DNA of 56,775 nt from Nitrobacter sp. 62-23 (GCF_001897285.1 NZ_MKSM01000078.1:1-56775); one strand, 5' to 3'. Numbered from the stretch's first letter, positions 8,706 to 18,732 are shown. The notes: a model not told the origin generated them from the sequence alone. Numbers and translations are program-made.

Positions 8706-9281
8706 TCAACCCGTCAGTGCCATCCGATCGTTTCTACGGGCGGCACGACCTGTTCGCGGACTGTCGCCGAGCGCATCCGTAATCTGATTCAGAGCCTTCT
8801 GATCTGCCGCATCGACGGCCGTATATCGCTTTGCAGGCCGGTGCGCGTCTTCGACGATCTTGGCCTTTTCAGGGGGCGTAACCACCTCCATGGCTGTTTG
8901 CTGCCTGACCGCATTGATCGCAGCGACCATCGTCGCTCGAGGATGGGTCTTCGCAAAAAGCAGTCCCTTGAAATAGATCATCCAGAGATGCTCGGGCTTG
9001 ATGTCAAGACGCCCGGCAGATCCGATTGCATTGAAGACGGACTGGCTGAAATCAACGATCTGCCGATCAAGCGAATGCGTGCACCGAGTCGTCGACAGAG
9101 CCCGCTGATGAAGAATCCAGGTCAACGCGACTTCCAAAACACTGGTATCGATGAAGGACTCGGAAGAAGAAGGCGCGGAAACCTTCTGCGCAGGTAGGAT
9201 GACGATCGGTTGAGGATTGCCCTGCTCACGGCCCCGCCCCCTCACAATTTCTGAAGTCCGCACCATCATTTGGCTTCGCAT
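8706..9281 (-). CDS. Hypothetical protein (about 190 aa)
   Basis: I do not recognise this family. The central part (FIDTSVLEVALTWILHQRAL through LWMIYFKGLLFAKTHPRAT) is ordered and helical with many aromatic residues. The N-terminus is Arg-rich, and the C-terminus (GRAARRNDRMALTG) looks disordered. I chose ATG 9281; a TTG at 9290 is the longest option, and a GGCGGAG element precedes both. It converges with the formyltransferase gene and diverges from the giant gene at 9.6 kb. No signal peptide or strong membrane segment is seen. Confidence 0.5.
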   Translation of the reverse strand: MRSQMMVRTSEIVRGRGREQGNPQPIVILPAQKVSAPSSSESFIDTSVLEVALTWILHQRALSTTRCTHSLDRQIVDFSQSVFNAIGSAGRLDIKPEHLWMIYFKGLLFAKTHPRATMVAAINAVRQQTAMEVVTPPEKAKIVEDAHRPAKRYTAVDAADQKALNQITDALGDSPRTGRAARRNDRMALTG

Positions 9282-9290
9282 CCATCTCAA

Positions 9291-9564
9291 TATCTCCGCC
9301 TTTCTAGCGGGGCGCGGATGTTAACCATGACGATTTCTCAATGAACAGCCTTCTTGCTTAGGATTTAAGGCCCAAAAACCTTTGTGGGACGACGGCAGCC
9401 GTCCACCGTTCAGCCGCCCAAAAAATAACAACCGGTAAAAAAAACGTGCGGCCTCAGTTAGATATCTGCACCGTGGATCACGGGCGTCGGGACGTCCTGA
9501 AACGTCAATCTTAATCGCGCTCGCCGGATCGATTTCCACAGAATACAATCCATTTAATTTTCAG
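9291..9564. promoter_or_regulatory. Divergent promoter region of the giant surface-protein gene
   Basis: About 270 bases between divergent genes, including an AT-rich block around 9417-9447 (AAAAAATAAC and a run of A). It should hold promoters for both directions, but no consensus hexamers are clear enough to name. Confidence 0.35.
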
Positions 9565-12500
9565 ATGGCGCCCGGTTTAAAAAGAGTTTATGCATGGGCT
9601 TTTACTGATTTTGGCTGGCGTTTTTTCGGGGTCGGATTGATGAGCACGACAGAGACAGCGGGCAGCGCTGGTTCCGCGATTGATGCCTGGAACACGCAAT
9701 GGCAACAACAAGCCCTCACTTCACCGTGCGGCTCCTGCACTGGCAGGGCATGCACGGTCTGCTCGGTCCGCACCGGCGGCACACCGGGCGAAAATGGCAT
9801 GCCGTCCGGCTACGCGCCCAAAGTCCTCGAATACTACAACCCGACTGATACGGCGACCGATCTAGGCACCTTCAGCCCGTTGACCTTGACCGTCACTTCC
9901 GATGGGACGCAAACCGACGCGAAATCGGACACGACCACTACGTTCGCGACGACAGCCCCTTCGCTGATGGCGACCGCGGCGACTCCTAATGCGATTGTTC
10001 TCGAAAACATGAAGCAGGGAACGCCCGAGAGCGAGTGGTGGATCGACCAGGGCGACAGCAGCATCGAAGGCTACGCCGCACAGTTCACGATTGATCACGG
10101 GCAGCGCGTTGACTTCAAGATCAATACCGACGCAACCAACTATCGCATCGATATCTATCGGATCGGCTATTACAATGGTGACGGCGCCCGCAAGGTCGGG
10201 ACGATCGATCAATCTCTTCCGACCGCGCAGATTCAGCCGGTACCGCTGTTTGATCCGACGACGAAGCTAGTCGATGCCGGCAACTGGTCGGTGTCGGCTT
10301 CCTGGAACGTTCCCGGCGATGCCGTGTCGGGCGTCTACTTCGCGGAACTGACACGCCTCGATACCGGCGGCAAGAACATCATCCCCTTTATCGTCAGGGA
10401 CGACGAGAATCCGAGCGACATCACGTTCCAGACTTCGGACACCACTTGGCAGGCCTATAACTGGTGGGGCGGCTATAACCTGTATGGTGGCATAGATGGA
10501 GGCGGCAGGGCTGGCCGCGCAGATGCCGTCAGTTACAATCGTCCGATCATCACGCGCGACGGCGGCTATTCCGCCGGGCCGCAGGATTTCATCTTCAGTG
10601 CCGAGTATCCAGCGATCCGATGGCTTGAACAGAACGGCTACGACGTCAACTACATTTCCGGCATTGATACCGCTCGTGACGGCGCGCAGCTCCTGAACAG
10701 CAAGCTTTTCCTGTCGGTCGGCCACGATGAATACTGGTCCGCGGACCAACGGGCGAACGTCGAGGCCGCGCGCGACGCTGGCGTCAACCTCGCCTTCCTG
10801 AGTGGCAATGAGGTCTATTGGGAGACCCGCTGGGCACCGAGCATCGACGGCAGCGGCACGCCGTACAAGACTATGATCTCCTACAAGGAAACCTGGGACA
10901 ATGCCGACTCGGATCCCGGAAATACGACCGGGACGTGGCGCGATCCTCAATATGGCGCCGGCCAACCCGAAAATGGACTCACCGGCACGATCTTCACCGT
11001 CGACTCCTATCGGCTGGATACGATTACAATCCCATACGATCTTTCCAACTTCCGCTTCTGGTCCAATACGGACGTCGCCGATCTTCAGCCGGGCCAAGTC
11101 TACTCGTTGACGCCTAATCTGCTCGGTTATGAGTGGGATTCCGATCTCGACAACGGCGCACGCCCGGACGGCCTCATCGCGCTGTCGTCCACGACGGTAG
11201 ACGTCAACACCCTACTATTAGACAATGGTGTCACTACCGGACCTGGCACTTCCACGCACAGCCTGACGCTCTATCGCGCCCCGAGCGGAGCCTTGGTGTT
11301 CGGCGCGGGAACAGTCTATTGGACCTGGGGTCTCGATTCGCATCACGACAACGAAGCTACGCCCACCGATCCGAATGTCCAGCAGGCCATGGTGAACCTG
11401 TTTGCGGATATGGGCGTGCAGCCACAGACCCTGATGCAAAGCTTGGTGCTTGCCTCAAAATCTACCGACACCACTGCTCCCACATCAACCATCACCTACC
11501 CAACGGCAAGCGACTCCTTTATCGCGACGCAGCCAATCACGATTACCGGAACAGCTACCGACACCGGAGGCGGATTAGTCGCCGTTGTCGAGGTTTCGAC
11601 TGACGGCGGCACGACGTGGCACCGCGCAACGGGCTACGAGAATTGGACGTATACTTTTACGCCCCTTGCAGGGGGGGTATACGATATTCGGTCGCGCGCA
11701 GTTGACGACAGTCTGAACCTAGAATCACCCAGTAGCGGTCTGAGCCTCTCGGTTTCGTCTGCGCCGACCGCGACATTGTTTTCAGATTCTGACGTGCCGA
11801 CAAACCTCTCAGAGGCCGACCGTTTCGTCAATCTGGGCGTTAAGTTCACGACGTCCCAATCCGGTTCGATCGTAGGAATAAAATTCTATAAAGGACTAGG
11901 AGACGGCGGCACACACGTCGGTTCATTGTGGAGTAGCACGGGCGTTCTATTGGCAAGTGCGACATTTACTGAAGAGACCGACAGCGGCTGGCAGACTGTT
12001 GCCTTTGATCATCCAATCGCAGTCGGACCCGGAACTTCCTACGTCGCAAGTTATCGCAGTAGCGGAAACTATGCGGATACTACCAACTATTTCACGATCG
12101 ATCACACAAGCGGCCCGTTAACGGCACAAGCAAACAACGGCCTTTATACCTACGGCACCGAGAATCTGTTTCCAACTAGCGTATCGAATTATAACTATTG
12201 GGTTGACGTGATTTTTAGTTCGGTGACCCCGCCCAACCTCGCGCCCATTGGCAATAACGATAGCGGATATTCTGCAATACAAAACAATCAATTGATTATC
12301 TCAGCATCACAACTATTGGCGAATGATGTCGATCCAAATGGTGACCCTCTATCGATATCAGGAGTAGGTGCGGCATCAAATGGCACGGTTTCATTCGATC
12401 CGATCAACAACGTAGTCATATTCACGCCCAGTCCAAACTACGTGGGATCTGCAAGTTTTGGATATGCCATTTCTGACGGACGTGGGGGAACCGGTTCCGC

Positions 12501-15183
12501 TATAGTAAGTCTGAATGTTGTATCTTCGATTTCAAATTTGAGTTTGTTTTCAAGTACGGACGAACCATCTTCGCTTGGGGATTATGATTCTTCGTCCGTA
12601 AATCTCGGCATGCGGTTTACTTCATCCGCCAATGGCGTCATCGACGGCATCAAATATTATAAGGGCGCCAACGATAACGGCACACATACTGGCTCGTTGT
12701 GGACCAGTACGGGCACTTTGCTGGCCACGGTCACGTTTTCGAACGAGACGGCTAGCGGATGGCAAACCGCAACCTTTAGCAGCCCGGTCGCTATTACTGC
12801 TGGGACCACTTACGTGGCGAGCTACCACAGCAATGGCCATTATGCTTCGACGGTCGACTACTTCTCAACCGACCACGTTAGCGGTGTCCTGAGTGCGCCT
12901 GCGGGCGGCAACGGCGTCTACACTTACGGCAACGACAGCCTTTTCCCGAGCAACTCGTACAATGCGACGAACTATTGGGTCGACGTCATCTTCAGTTCGG
13001 AGACAAGCAGCAGCAACCATCCACCAGTCGCCAACAACGACAGCGGTTTAACCACGCCCCAAGACAATACGCTGACGATCGCAGCAGCGACGTTGCTGGC
13101 CAACGATACGGACGCCGACGGCGATACCCTGACCATCACCGGCGCAGGTATAGGGGTCAACGGCACCGCCGCCTACATCATGAGCACGAATTCGGTGACG
13201 TTCACGCCGACGCCCGGTTACACCGGTCCGGCTTCGTTCACCTACGCCATCTCCGATGGTCACGGCGGCACCGCTAATGCCACGGTGAATCTGACGATTG
13301 TTCCATCGAGCAACCATCCTCCGGTTGCCGTGAATGATAGCGGCTTCACGACGACACGAAACACCGCTCTTTCAATATCTGCCGCTGCATTGCTGATCAA
13401 CGATACCGATCAAGACAATGACACGTTGGTCATTACCGGGGCCAATGGCGGTATAAATGGAACGGCGACCTTCGACGCGCAAACCAACACTGTGACCTTC
13501 ACCCCGACCGCAAGCTACACAGGGCCCGCATCGTTCATCTACTCGATCTCTGATGGCCATGGCGGCACCGCCAGCACCACCGTGAGCCTGACTGTAAATG
13601 CCCCCCCCAATCAGCCTCCTGTTGCGGTCGACGATAGTGGTCTCGTGGTTTCTCGAAATGCGAGTCTATCGATCGCGGCATCTGCACTGCTGGCCAATGA
13701 CACCGATCCAGACAACGATACGTTGACCATCAGCGGAATCGTCAGCGGCAGCGCCGTCAACGGCACCGCTATCTACGATAGTCAAACCAATACCGTCACT
13801 TTCACTCCGACTGCAGACTACGTAGGAGCGGCGAGTTTCAGCTATTCTGTTTCAGATGGAAAGGGCGGGACAGCCACTGCAAATGTCAGTTTGACCGTCG
13901 CACCCCCCTCCGTCAGTTTATTTGGGACTTCAGATACTCCTGCCATACCCTCCAATTCTGACATCAACCAAGTCAATCTTGGCGTGAGATTTGTTGCTTC
14001 CGGCGACGGTACAATCGTGGGCATCAAATATTACAAGGGTGTCAACGATACCGGAACCCATACCGGATCGCTCTGGAGCAGTAGCGGCACATTGCTGGCC
14101 ACTGCGACGTTCACCAACGAAACCTCCAGTGGTTGGCAGACCGTCACCTTTAGCAATCCCGTCTCGATTACAGCCGGGACAGTCTACGTCGCAAGCTATC
14201 ACAGTAACGGTCACTACGCATTGACAAGCGGATATTTCAACGCCACCTACACAAATGGGGTGCTGAGCGCGCCGGCATCTGAAAACGGTGTCTACGCGTA
14301 TGGCAATCCTACCCTGTTCCCCGATAGCAGCTATGGCGCGAGCAACTATTGGGTCGATGTGATGTTCAGCCCGGCCGCTACGGGCGCTAATCGATCGCCG
14401 ATTGCGGTAAACGACAGCGGCTTCAGCGCCACGCAGGACTCCGTCCTCACGATCCCCACTTCGGCCTTGCTCACCAACGACAGCGACCCGGATGGCGATG
14501 TGCTGTCGGTGACAGGCGTCAGCGACAGTTCACACGGCGTCGCCGCATTCGATCCGCAGACCAACACCATCACCTTCACGCCGGATGCCGGCTATAACGG
14601 GCCAGCCTCTTTCAATTACGCGATCGCCGATGGACGGGGCGGTGCAGCGACCGCAACGGTTAGCCTTTCCATCAATCCCGCGTCTTCATCGACCGTGAGT
14701 CTGTTCAGCTCGACTTCAACGCCTCAGATTACTTCGATTGCGGACTCGAATCCGGTCGAGCTTGGCTTCAAGTTCCAGGCTTCGGACGCCGGGCAAATCA
14801 CCGGCATCCGCTTTTATAAGAGCGCCCTGGATGTCGGCACTCATGTCGCGGATCTCTGGACTGCCAGCGGTACATTATTGGCGACAGCCACCTTCACCAA
14901 CGAAACGGCAAGCGGCTGGCAACAGGTGGAGTTCGCATCGCCCGTCGCCATTGATGCGAACACGACCTATATCGCTTCGTATCATAGCTCCGGGCACTAC
15001 GCAGCCGATCCGGGCTTATTCACTAACTCCGTGACGAACGGACCGCTGACGGCTCCGTCGTCGTCTTCGGTCGGCGGCAACGGCGTTTATGCCTACGGTA
15101 GTTCGAGCCTATTCCCGACCAATTCGTACAATTCGACGAGCTACGGCGTTGACGTCCTGTTCCGCGCGCAGCTCGCTGCATAA
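9565..15183 (+). CDS. Giant surface/secreted protein: dimethylformamidase-beta-like domain plus DUF4082 and tandem Ig repeats
   Basis: An 1872-residue protein. Domain order by residue: N-terminal leader with a Cys cluster, C-x2-C-x4-C-x2-C (CGSCTGRACTVC, about 53-64); a domain of about 139-627 resembling the C-terminal part of N,N-dimethylformamidase beta subunit (YRIDIYRIGYYNGDG, SVGHDEYWS, SGNEVYWE); an Ig-like domain at 635-732; then a mosaic of four DUF4082-like modules (736-890, 990-1147, 1449-1603, 1710-1868; signature GTHTGSLW and YVASYHSNGHYA) and five cadherin/Big_9-like modules (891-986, 1150-1246, 1250-1345, 1350-1446, 1608-1705; signature NDSG, LLANDTD). No classical signal peptide is visible, so type I export is likely, although no RTX nonapeptides are seen. 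An internal ATG at 9640 (MSTTETAGSAG) is an alternative start. A glycan-binding or adhesive role is inferred; whether the amidase-like domain is active is unknown. Confidence 0.9.
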   Translation: MAPGLKRVYAWAFTDFGWRFFGVGLMSTTETAGSAGSAIDAWNTQWQQQALTSPCGSCTGRACTVCSVRTGGTPGENGMPSGYAPKVLEYYNPTDTATDLGTFSPLTLTVTSDGTQTDAKSDTTTTFATTAPSLMATAATPNAIVLENMKQGTPESEWWIDQGDSSIEGYAAQFTIDHGQRVDFKINTDATNYRIDIYRIGYYNGDGARKVGTIDQSLPTAQIQPVPLFDPTTKLVDAGNWSVSASWNVPGDAVSGVYFAELTRLDTGGKNIIPFIVRDDENPSDITFQTSDTTWQAYNWWGGYNLYGGIDGGGRAGRADAVSYNRPIITRDGGYSAGPQDFIFSAEYPAIRWLEQNGYDVNYISGIDTARDGAQLLNSKLFLSVGHDEYWSADQRANVEAARDAGVNLAFLSGNEVYWETRWAPSIDGSGTPYKTMISYKETWDNADSDPGNTTGTWRDPQYGAGQPENGLTGTIFTVDSYRLDTITIPYDLSNFRFWSNTDVADLQPGQVYSLTPNLLGYEWDSDLDNGARPDGLIALSSTTVDVNTLLLDNGVTTGPGTSTHSLTLYRAPSGALVFGAGTVYWTWGLDSHHDNEATPTDPNVQQAMVNLFADMGVQPQTLMQSLVLASKSTDTTAPTSTITYPTASDSFIATQPITITGTATDTGGGLVAVVEVSTDGGTTWHRATGYENWTYTFTPLAGGVYDIRSRAVDDSLNLESPSSGLSLSVSSAPTATLFSDSDVPTNLSEADRFVNLGVKFTTSQSGSIVGIKFYKGLGDGGTHVGSLWSSTGVLLASATFTEETDSGWQTVAFDHPIAVGPGTSYVASYRSSGNYADTTNYFTIDHTSGPLTAQANNGLYTYGTENLFPTSVSNYNYWVDVIFSSVTPPNLAPIGNNDSGYSAIQNNQLIISASQLLANDVDPNGDPLSISGVGAASNGTVSFDPINNVVIFTPSPNYVGSASFGYAISDGRGGTGSAIVSLNVVSSISNLSLFSSTDEPSSLGDYDSSSVNLGMRFTSSANGVIDGIKYYKGANDNGTHTGSLWTSTGTLLATVTFSNETASGWQTATFSSPVAITAGTTYVASYHSNGHYASTVDYFSTDHVSGVLSAPAGGNGVYTYGNDSLFPSNSYNATNYWVDVIFSSETSSSNHPPVANNDSGLTTPQDNTLTIAAATLLANDTDADGDTLTITGAGIGVNGTAAYIMSTNSVTFTPTPGYTGPASFTYAISDGHGGTANATVNLTIVPSSNHPPVAVNDSGFTTTRNTALSISAAALLINDTDQDNDTLVITGANGGINGTATFDAQTNTVTFTPTASYTGPASFIYSISDGHGGTASTTVSLTVNAPPNQPPVAVDDSGLVVSRNASLSIAASALLANDTDPDNDTLTISGIVSGSAVNGTAIYDSQTNTVTFTPTADYVGAASFSYSVSDGKGGTATANVSLTVAPPSVSLFGTSDTPAIPSNSDINQVNLGVRFVASGDGTIVGIKYYKGVNDTGTHTGSLWSSSGTLLATATFTNETSSGWQTVTFSNPVSITAGTVYVASYHSNGHYALTSGYFNATYTNGVLSAPASENGVYAYGNPTLFPDSSYGASNYWVDVMFSPAATGANRSPIAVNDSGFSATQDSVLTIPTSALLTNDSDPDGDVLSVTGVSDSSHGVAAFDPQTNTITFTPDAGYNGPASFNYAIADGRGGAATATVSLSINPASSSTVSLFSSTSTPQITSIADSNPVELGFKFQASDAGQITGIRFYKSALDVGTHVADLWTASGTLLATATFTNETASGWQQVEFASPVAIDANTTYIASYHSSGHYAADPGLFTNSVTNGPLTAPSSSSVGGNGVYAYGSSSLFPTNSYNSTSYGVDVLFRAQLAA

Positions 15184-15299
15184 CATGAGAAAGGAGAAAG
15201 TGGAGGATTAGGCCCAAAGAGTTTGAAGGATCAGCTTAATTGAGTCCGGGACCAGGCAATTAATGGAAGGTGCTGAGACCGAGACGCTTGGGCTTTGTG

Positions 15300-15485
15300 G
15301 AAGGCAAAGGATTTACTGAAGGCGATCCGGGACATCTCGTCGATATAGGCATGGGACGAACTCCCAGCCCACTCTGTGCGTTTTGCTCTGGCCCGTGTGA
15401 TCGCCGTGATGCGATAGCCGATTTGATTGAACTTACCGAGCTTTTTGATATCGATGTAAATCAGCTCGTCAAGATTCCGCGCTTA
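15300..15485 (-). pseudogene. IS481-family transposase remnant
   Basis: Read on the minus strand, this stretch encodes DELIYIDIKKLGKF followed by SRIAFSKSFAF, the start of the DDE integrase core of IS481 transposases (DELxHxDxKKLGRF). The order is right but internal residues are lost and no intact ORF remains. It abuts an IS5 remnant. Confidence 0.65.
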
Positions 15486-15493
15486 CGAGCTCT

Positions 15494-15721
15494 TTAAAAG
15501 ACTGCAGTGCGATACGCCTCTGGATGCGTCGCACCGATCATCGGGAAAGATGACTTGCTGCCTTTGCGGCCAGTTCGACGAAGATGTTGTTGAACACACC
15601 GAGCCGGCTCCAGCACGAAACCGATTATAGATCGCCTTGTGAGGTCGCAATCCGTGCGAAAGCGGAAATACGGCTCGATCCGGCGCATCTGAGCTTCCGA
15701 CAGCAACAACACTTCAGCCAT
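15494..15721 (-). pseudogene. IS5-family transposase remnant
   Basis: The minus-strand ORF begins MAEVLLLSEAQMRRIEPYF, the typical N-terminus of IS5-group transposases. It then jumps to a degenerate version of the later MIDATHLKAHRTA segment (MIGATHPEAYRTAVF) after about 50 residues. The catalytic domain is gone. It is a deletion derivative, not a mobile element. Confidence 0.7.
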
Positions 15722-16254
15722 AACGATCGCCCCAACCTCACCGTTGAATCAACCCGCCACCTTCGCAACGATCCTGGAACCTTGGCGATATCGTCGAAAA
15801 ACAATCTGTTCGGAGGCAGGATCGCAGACGAAAAGAGATCGGCATCAATGCTTCGGCTTTGCACGGCTGCAACCACTCCGTAGTGATCGATCGATCCAAC
15901 CTGTCGCATTGGCAAAACGCGCAGCGTGGACTTTACAAAATTCTCCAAGCTAGCACGACGCCAATATCGTTAACATGTGAGACTGACGCAACCGGTGGGG
16001 AGTACGCGCGCGGTTTCCTTAACGACGGTTGATCCGAAGGGGCGTGGCTCCAACGAACACTTAATCATATCTAAAAAATTTGTCATCATACGCCCTTTCA
16101 ACATTTAAAATAATATAATAAACTAAAAAATAAATAAATAACATATGAACTCGCTGGACTTTGTCGATGGAGATTATTGTCGTAATTTCATATCCTTAGG
16201 CCGAAGCTCCGGCTGGACCACAGAACCCGACGAATAAAATAATCCATCCCCTCG
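15722..16254. other. Intergenic region, AT-rich at its right side
   Basis: No gene is recognised. From about 16070 to 16150 the sequence is almost only A and T (ATTTAAAATAATATAATAAA). This contrasts with the GC-rich flanks and would be a natural target for the H-NS-like protein or a horizontally acquired promoter. Confidence 0.4.
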
Positions 16255-16745
16255 GTCAGTTACGGTATTTCTGAGCGACTATGCTATCGATCTACTCCTA
16301 ACCTGCAAAAAAGCTCGGGAAACCGTCGCACTCAAGGGTAACCATGAGATCTTCGTCCATCGCTTTCTTGCCGATCCTTCGACATTTGACGAATGTCGAA
16401 GCTGCGGTGGTCTGGAACGGGTTGCGGCCGTCGATCCATCCTGATCGCTACGAACAAGAGCAACTCGCCACGAGTTTACTCGAGCGATACCTCCAAAACA
16501 TCACGCGTTTTTCGGTTCACTCGAGCTTTCGTTCTGTTGCGGAGACTTTTTATTCGTTGATGCCGGTGCCCTCCCCGCCAATCCGATCCACAGAACAAGG
16601 GGATCACCAGCTCTGGATCCGAGATGAATTTCTTTCCCGGGATCGTGGTCATACATCTGTGCCTGTACCGGATATCCGCTCCAATCGAACCGACGTCGAC
16701 AACGATGCATTCGCGACCGGCAGCCTAACACTTGCCTAGCAATCG
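16255..16745 (+). pseudogene. Decayed metallophosphoesterase gene
   Basis: Across two frames the stretch encodes pieces of the same phosphatase family as the intact gene at 4324-5097. Visible pieces are ALKGNHEIFVHRFLADPSTF (metal-binding GNHE), then LWIRDEFLSRDRGHTSVPVP, then IRSNRTDVDNDAFATGSLT, matching LMWIREPFLSS, HGHTPVREPEM and NRINIDTGAYATGCLS of the intact copy. The N-terminal GDIHG part is missing and a stop follows VDPS, so it is not functional. It lies directly upstream of a glycosyltransferase gene. Confidence 0.75.
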
Positions 16746-16789
16746 AAGGTTTGCGCATTACGATGCTGATGCGTTCAACTGGGGGCCTG

Positions 16790-17851
16790 ATGCTCGCAAC
16801 CTCCGACATCCAGAAACGAGGGCAGAACGTGCGTTACAGGGATGAACAAGCAGCACTGACGCAAACCCTTGAGCCTATTTTGACCAATTCTCGCAAAGGG
16901 AAGGAAGCCACCGGCTTGGCTGCCGCGACCAGCGAGGCCATTGCCGTCGTTATTGTCACGTACAACAGTTCCAAGCTGCTCCCGGATCTGATTGCCTCGC
17001 TCCCTGCCGGCATGGGCGGCCTTGAATGGCACCTCATCATCGTTGACAATGACTCGTCGGACGACAGCGTTGCGCAAGCTCATCGTCTGGCACCCAACTC
17101 GATTATTATCGAGACTGGTCGAAATGCAGGCTACGCTGCCGGCATTAACGCTGGCGTGGCAGCCGCTCCTCCGCACGGCTACGTCCTTGTCCTCAATCCC
17201 GACGTTCGCCTCCTTCCCGATTGCGTACCGGAGCTAATCACTGCGCTCGGCAAGCCTGGCACAGGCATTGCCGCGCCGCATCTCGTTGATCGTGAGGGTA
17301 TCCGTATCGACACACAACGTCGTGAACCGTCAATTATCCGGGCTCTTGCCGACGCGTTGCTGGGCGCCCGCACAGCGGGCAAGATCGCTGGACTCGGAGA
17401 AGTGATTACTGATGAGGACAGCTATCGTCGCGAGACCTTGGTCGATTGGGCCGAAGGCTCGACATTGCTTATCAGCAAGGCCTGCTGGGATACCTGCGGC
17501 CCATGGGACGAATCTTTCTTCCTTTATTCCGAGGAAACCGACTTCGCGCTGAAATCACGCGACGCTGGTTTTGTGACGCGCTATACGCCCTCCGCCCGCG
17601 CTATTCACCTGGAGGGCGATTCCGGACAGTCGCCAGCGCTGTGGGCGCTTCTCAACCTAAATCGCGTGCGCCTGTATCGCCGTCGCCACGGTGCGGTGCT
17701 CGGTGCGCTATACTGGGCTGCACTTGTGTTGAGGGAAGGTAGTCGCGCAATGTTGGGGCGCCAGGTCAATCGTGCAGCGCTCCGTGCCCTCCTCAGCCCT
17801 AGCAAGATGCGCGCCGTTGCCGGACCAGACCTGGTTCAAACGCTGGGTTAA
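16790..17851 (+). CDS. Family 2 glycosyltransferase (rhamnosyltransferase-like)
   Basis: A GT-A fold inverting glycosyltransferase of the type that adds rhamnose or a related sugar to a lipid-linked glycan at the inner membrane. Visible motifs are VVIVTYNSSKLLPDLIASL, VDNDSSDDS, GYAAGINAGVA and VLNPDVRL (the metal-binding Asp), and later WAEGSTLLIS and ESFFLYSEETDFALKSRDAG, typical of the family. The start is uncertain: ATG 16790 has GGGGG just before it, while ATG 16763 and TTG 16751 extend into the decayed gene upstream. It is first in a five-gene operon: the next gene starts 4 bases after its stop. The link to the ligase-decarboxylase-carrier protein genes suggests its sugar is modified by them. 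Confidence 0.88.
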   Translation: MLATSDIQKRGQNVRYRDEQAALTQTLEPILTNSRKGKEATGLAAATSEAIAVVIVTYNSSKLLPDLIASLPAGMGGLEWHLIIVDNDSSDDSVAQAHRLAPNSIIIETGRNAGYAAGINAGVAAAPPHGYVLVLNPDVRLLPDCVPELITALGKPGTGIAAPHLVDREGIRIDTQRREPSIIRALADALLGARTAGKIAGLGEVITDEDSYRRETLVDWAEGSTLLISKACWDTCGPWDESFFLYSEETDFALKSRDAGFVTRYTPSARAIHLEGDSGQSPALWALLNLNRVRLYRRRHGAVLGALYWAALVLREGSRAMLGRQVNRAALRALLSPSKMRAVAGPDLVQTLG

Positions 17852-17855
17852 GGGC

Positions 17856-18713
17856 ATGTCGGTCTCAATTCGCGCTATTCAGGGCGGCGATCTGCCTGCC
17901 GTCGGCCAATTCCTACATTCTCATCTTAACCCGCGGATCAGCGCCCAAACATGGGCCTTTGCGCCGCTCGTTCCATGGCAAGTATCTTCACCCAATCATG
18001 GCTTCCTGCTTGCGGATCGCGACGAAATTGTTGGGGTTTATCTGGCGTTCTACTCAGTCCGATCCTTTGGCGGCGTCGATGAACCATTCTGCAATTTAGG
18101 CGCCTGGTGTGTTCGCCACGAATATCGTGGACATAGTATGCGGTTGCTGAAAGCTATGCTCGGCCAGAAAGGTTACACCCTCACCGATCTGTCGCCTAGC
18201 GGCGCAGTAATCCCGCTGAACGAACGGCTCGGGTTTCAACATTTGAACACGGCCACTGTCCTGATTCCTGCTCTGCCCCTGCCGATTTGGCCCAGCCGCA
18301 TCCGCATTTCAGCAGATCCGGCCGAAATCGAACGCGTATTGACCGGCAAACAATTACAGATATACCGCGACCACGCGCGCACTGCGGCGGCCCACCATCT
18401 GCTGCTGACTAGAGAGCGGGAGACTTGCTACGTCATCTATCGACGTGACCGGCGTAAGAACCTTCCGGTTTTCGCTTCGATCCTTTACGTCAGCGACCCG
18501 GACTTGTTCAAAATCGGGTCTACCAACATGTCACGGTATCTGCTGTTCAGACATGGAATATTGGCGATGCTTGCTGAAGTACGAACAATAATTCACCGTC
18601 CAAAGCTCTCACTGATGCTGACTTCACCCAGACGCAAAATGTTCAAAAGCGAGCGCCTGAAAGCAGAGCAGATCGACAACCTATATAGCGAACTCGTTTG
18701 CGTGCCCTGGTAA
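17856..18713 (+). CDS. GNAT-like acyltransferase
   Basis: A 285-residue protein whose first half is GNAT-like: LPAVGQFLHSHLNP, GFLLADRDEIVGVYLAFYS, then NLGAWCVRHEYRGHSMRLLK, in which VRHEYRGHSMRLL is the acyl-CoA or carrier pyrophosphate-binding loop, and LNERLGFQHLNT. The second half is less recognisable. The start is ATG 17856 (MSVSIRAIQGGD), with AAGGG just upstream; the longer ORF would overlap the glycosyltransferase gene. It lies between a glycosyltransferase and an AMP ligase. A natural hypothesis is that it passes an acyl or aminoacyl group made by the downstream genes to a glycan. Comparable loci with exosortase A usually hold a FemAB-type GNAT at such a place. Confidence 0.75.
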   Translation: MSVSIRAIQGGDLPAVGQFLHSHLNPRISAQTWAFAPLVPWQVSSPNHGFLLADRDEIVGVYLAFYSVRSFGGVDEPFCNLGAWCVRHEYRGHSMRLLKAMLGQKGYTLTDLSPSGAVIPLNERLGFQHLNTATVLIPALPLPIWPSRIRISADPAEIERVLTGKQLQIYRDHARTAAAHHLLLTRERETCYVIYRRDRRKNLPVFASILYVSDPDLFKIGSTNMSRYLLFRHGILAMLAEVRTIIHRPKLSLMLTSPRRKMFKSERLKAEQIDNLYSELVCVPW

Positions 18714-18732
18714 CCTTTACATTGGAAAAATC

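Noticed and set aside
9565-15183. Tandem repeats considered as a CRISPR or minisatellite array
   Set aside because: The repeats are protein modules of about 95-155 codons, diverged at the DNA level and in one open frame.
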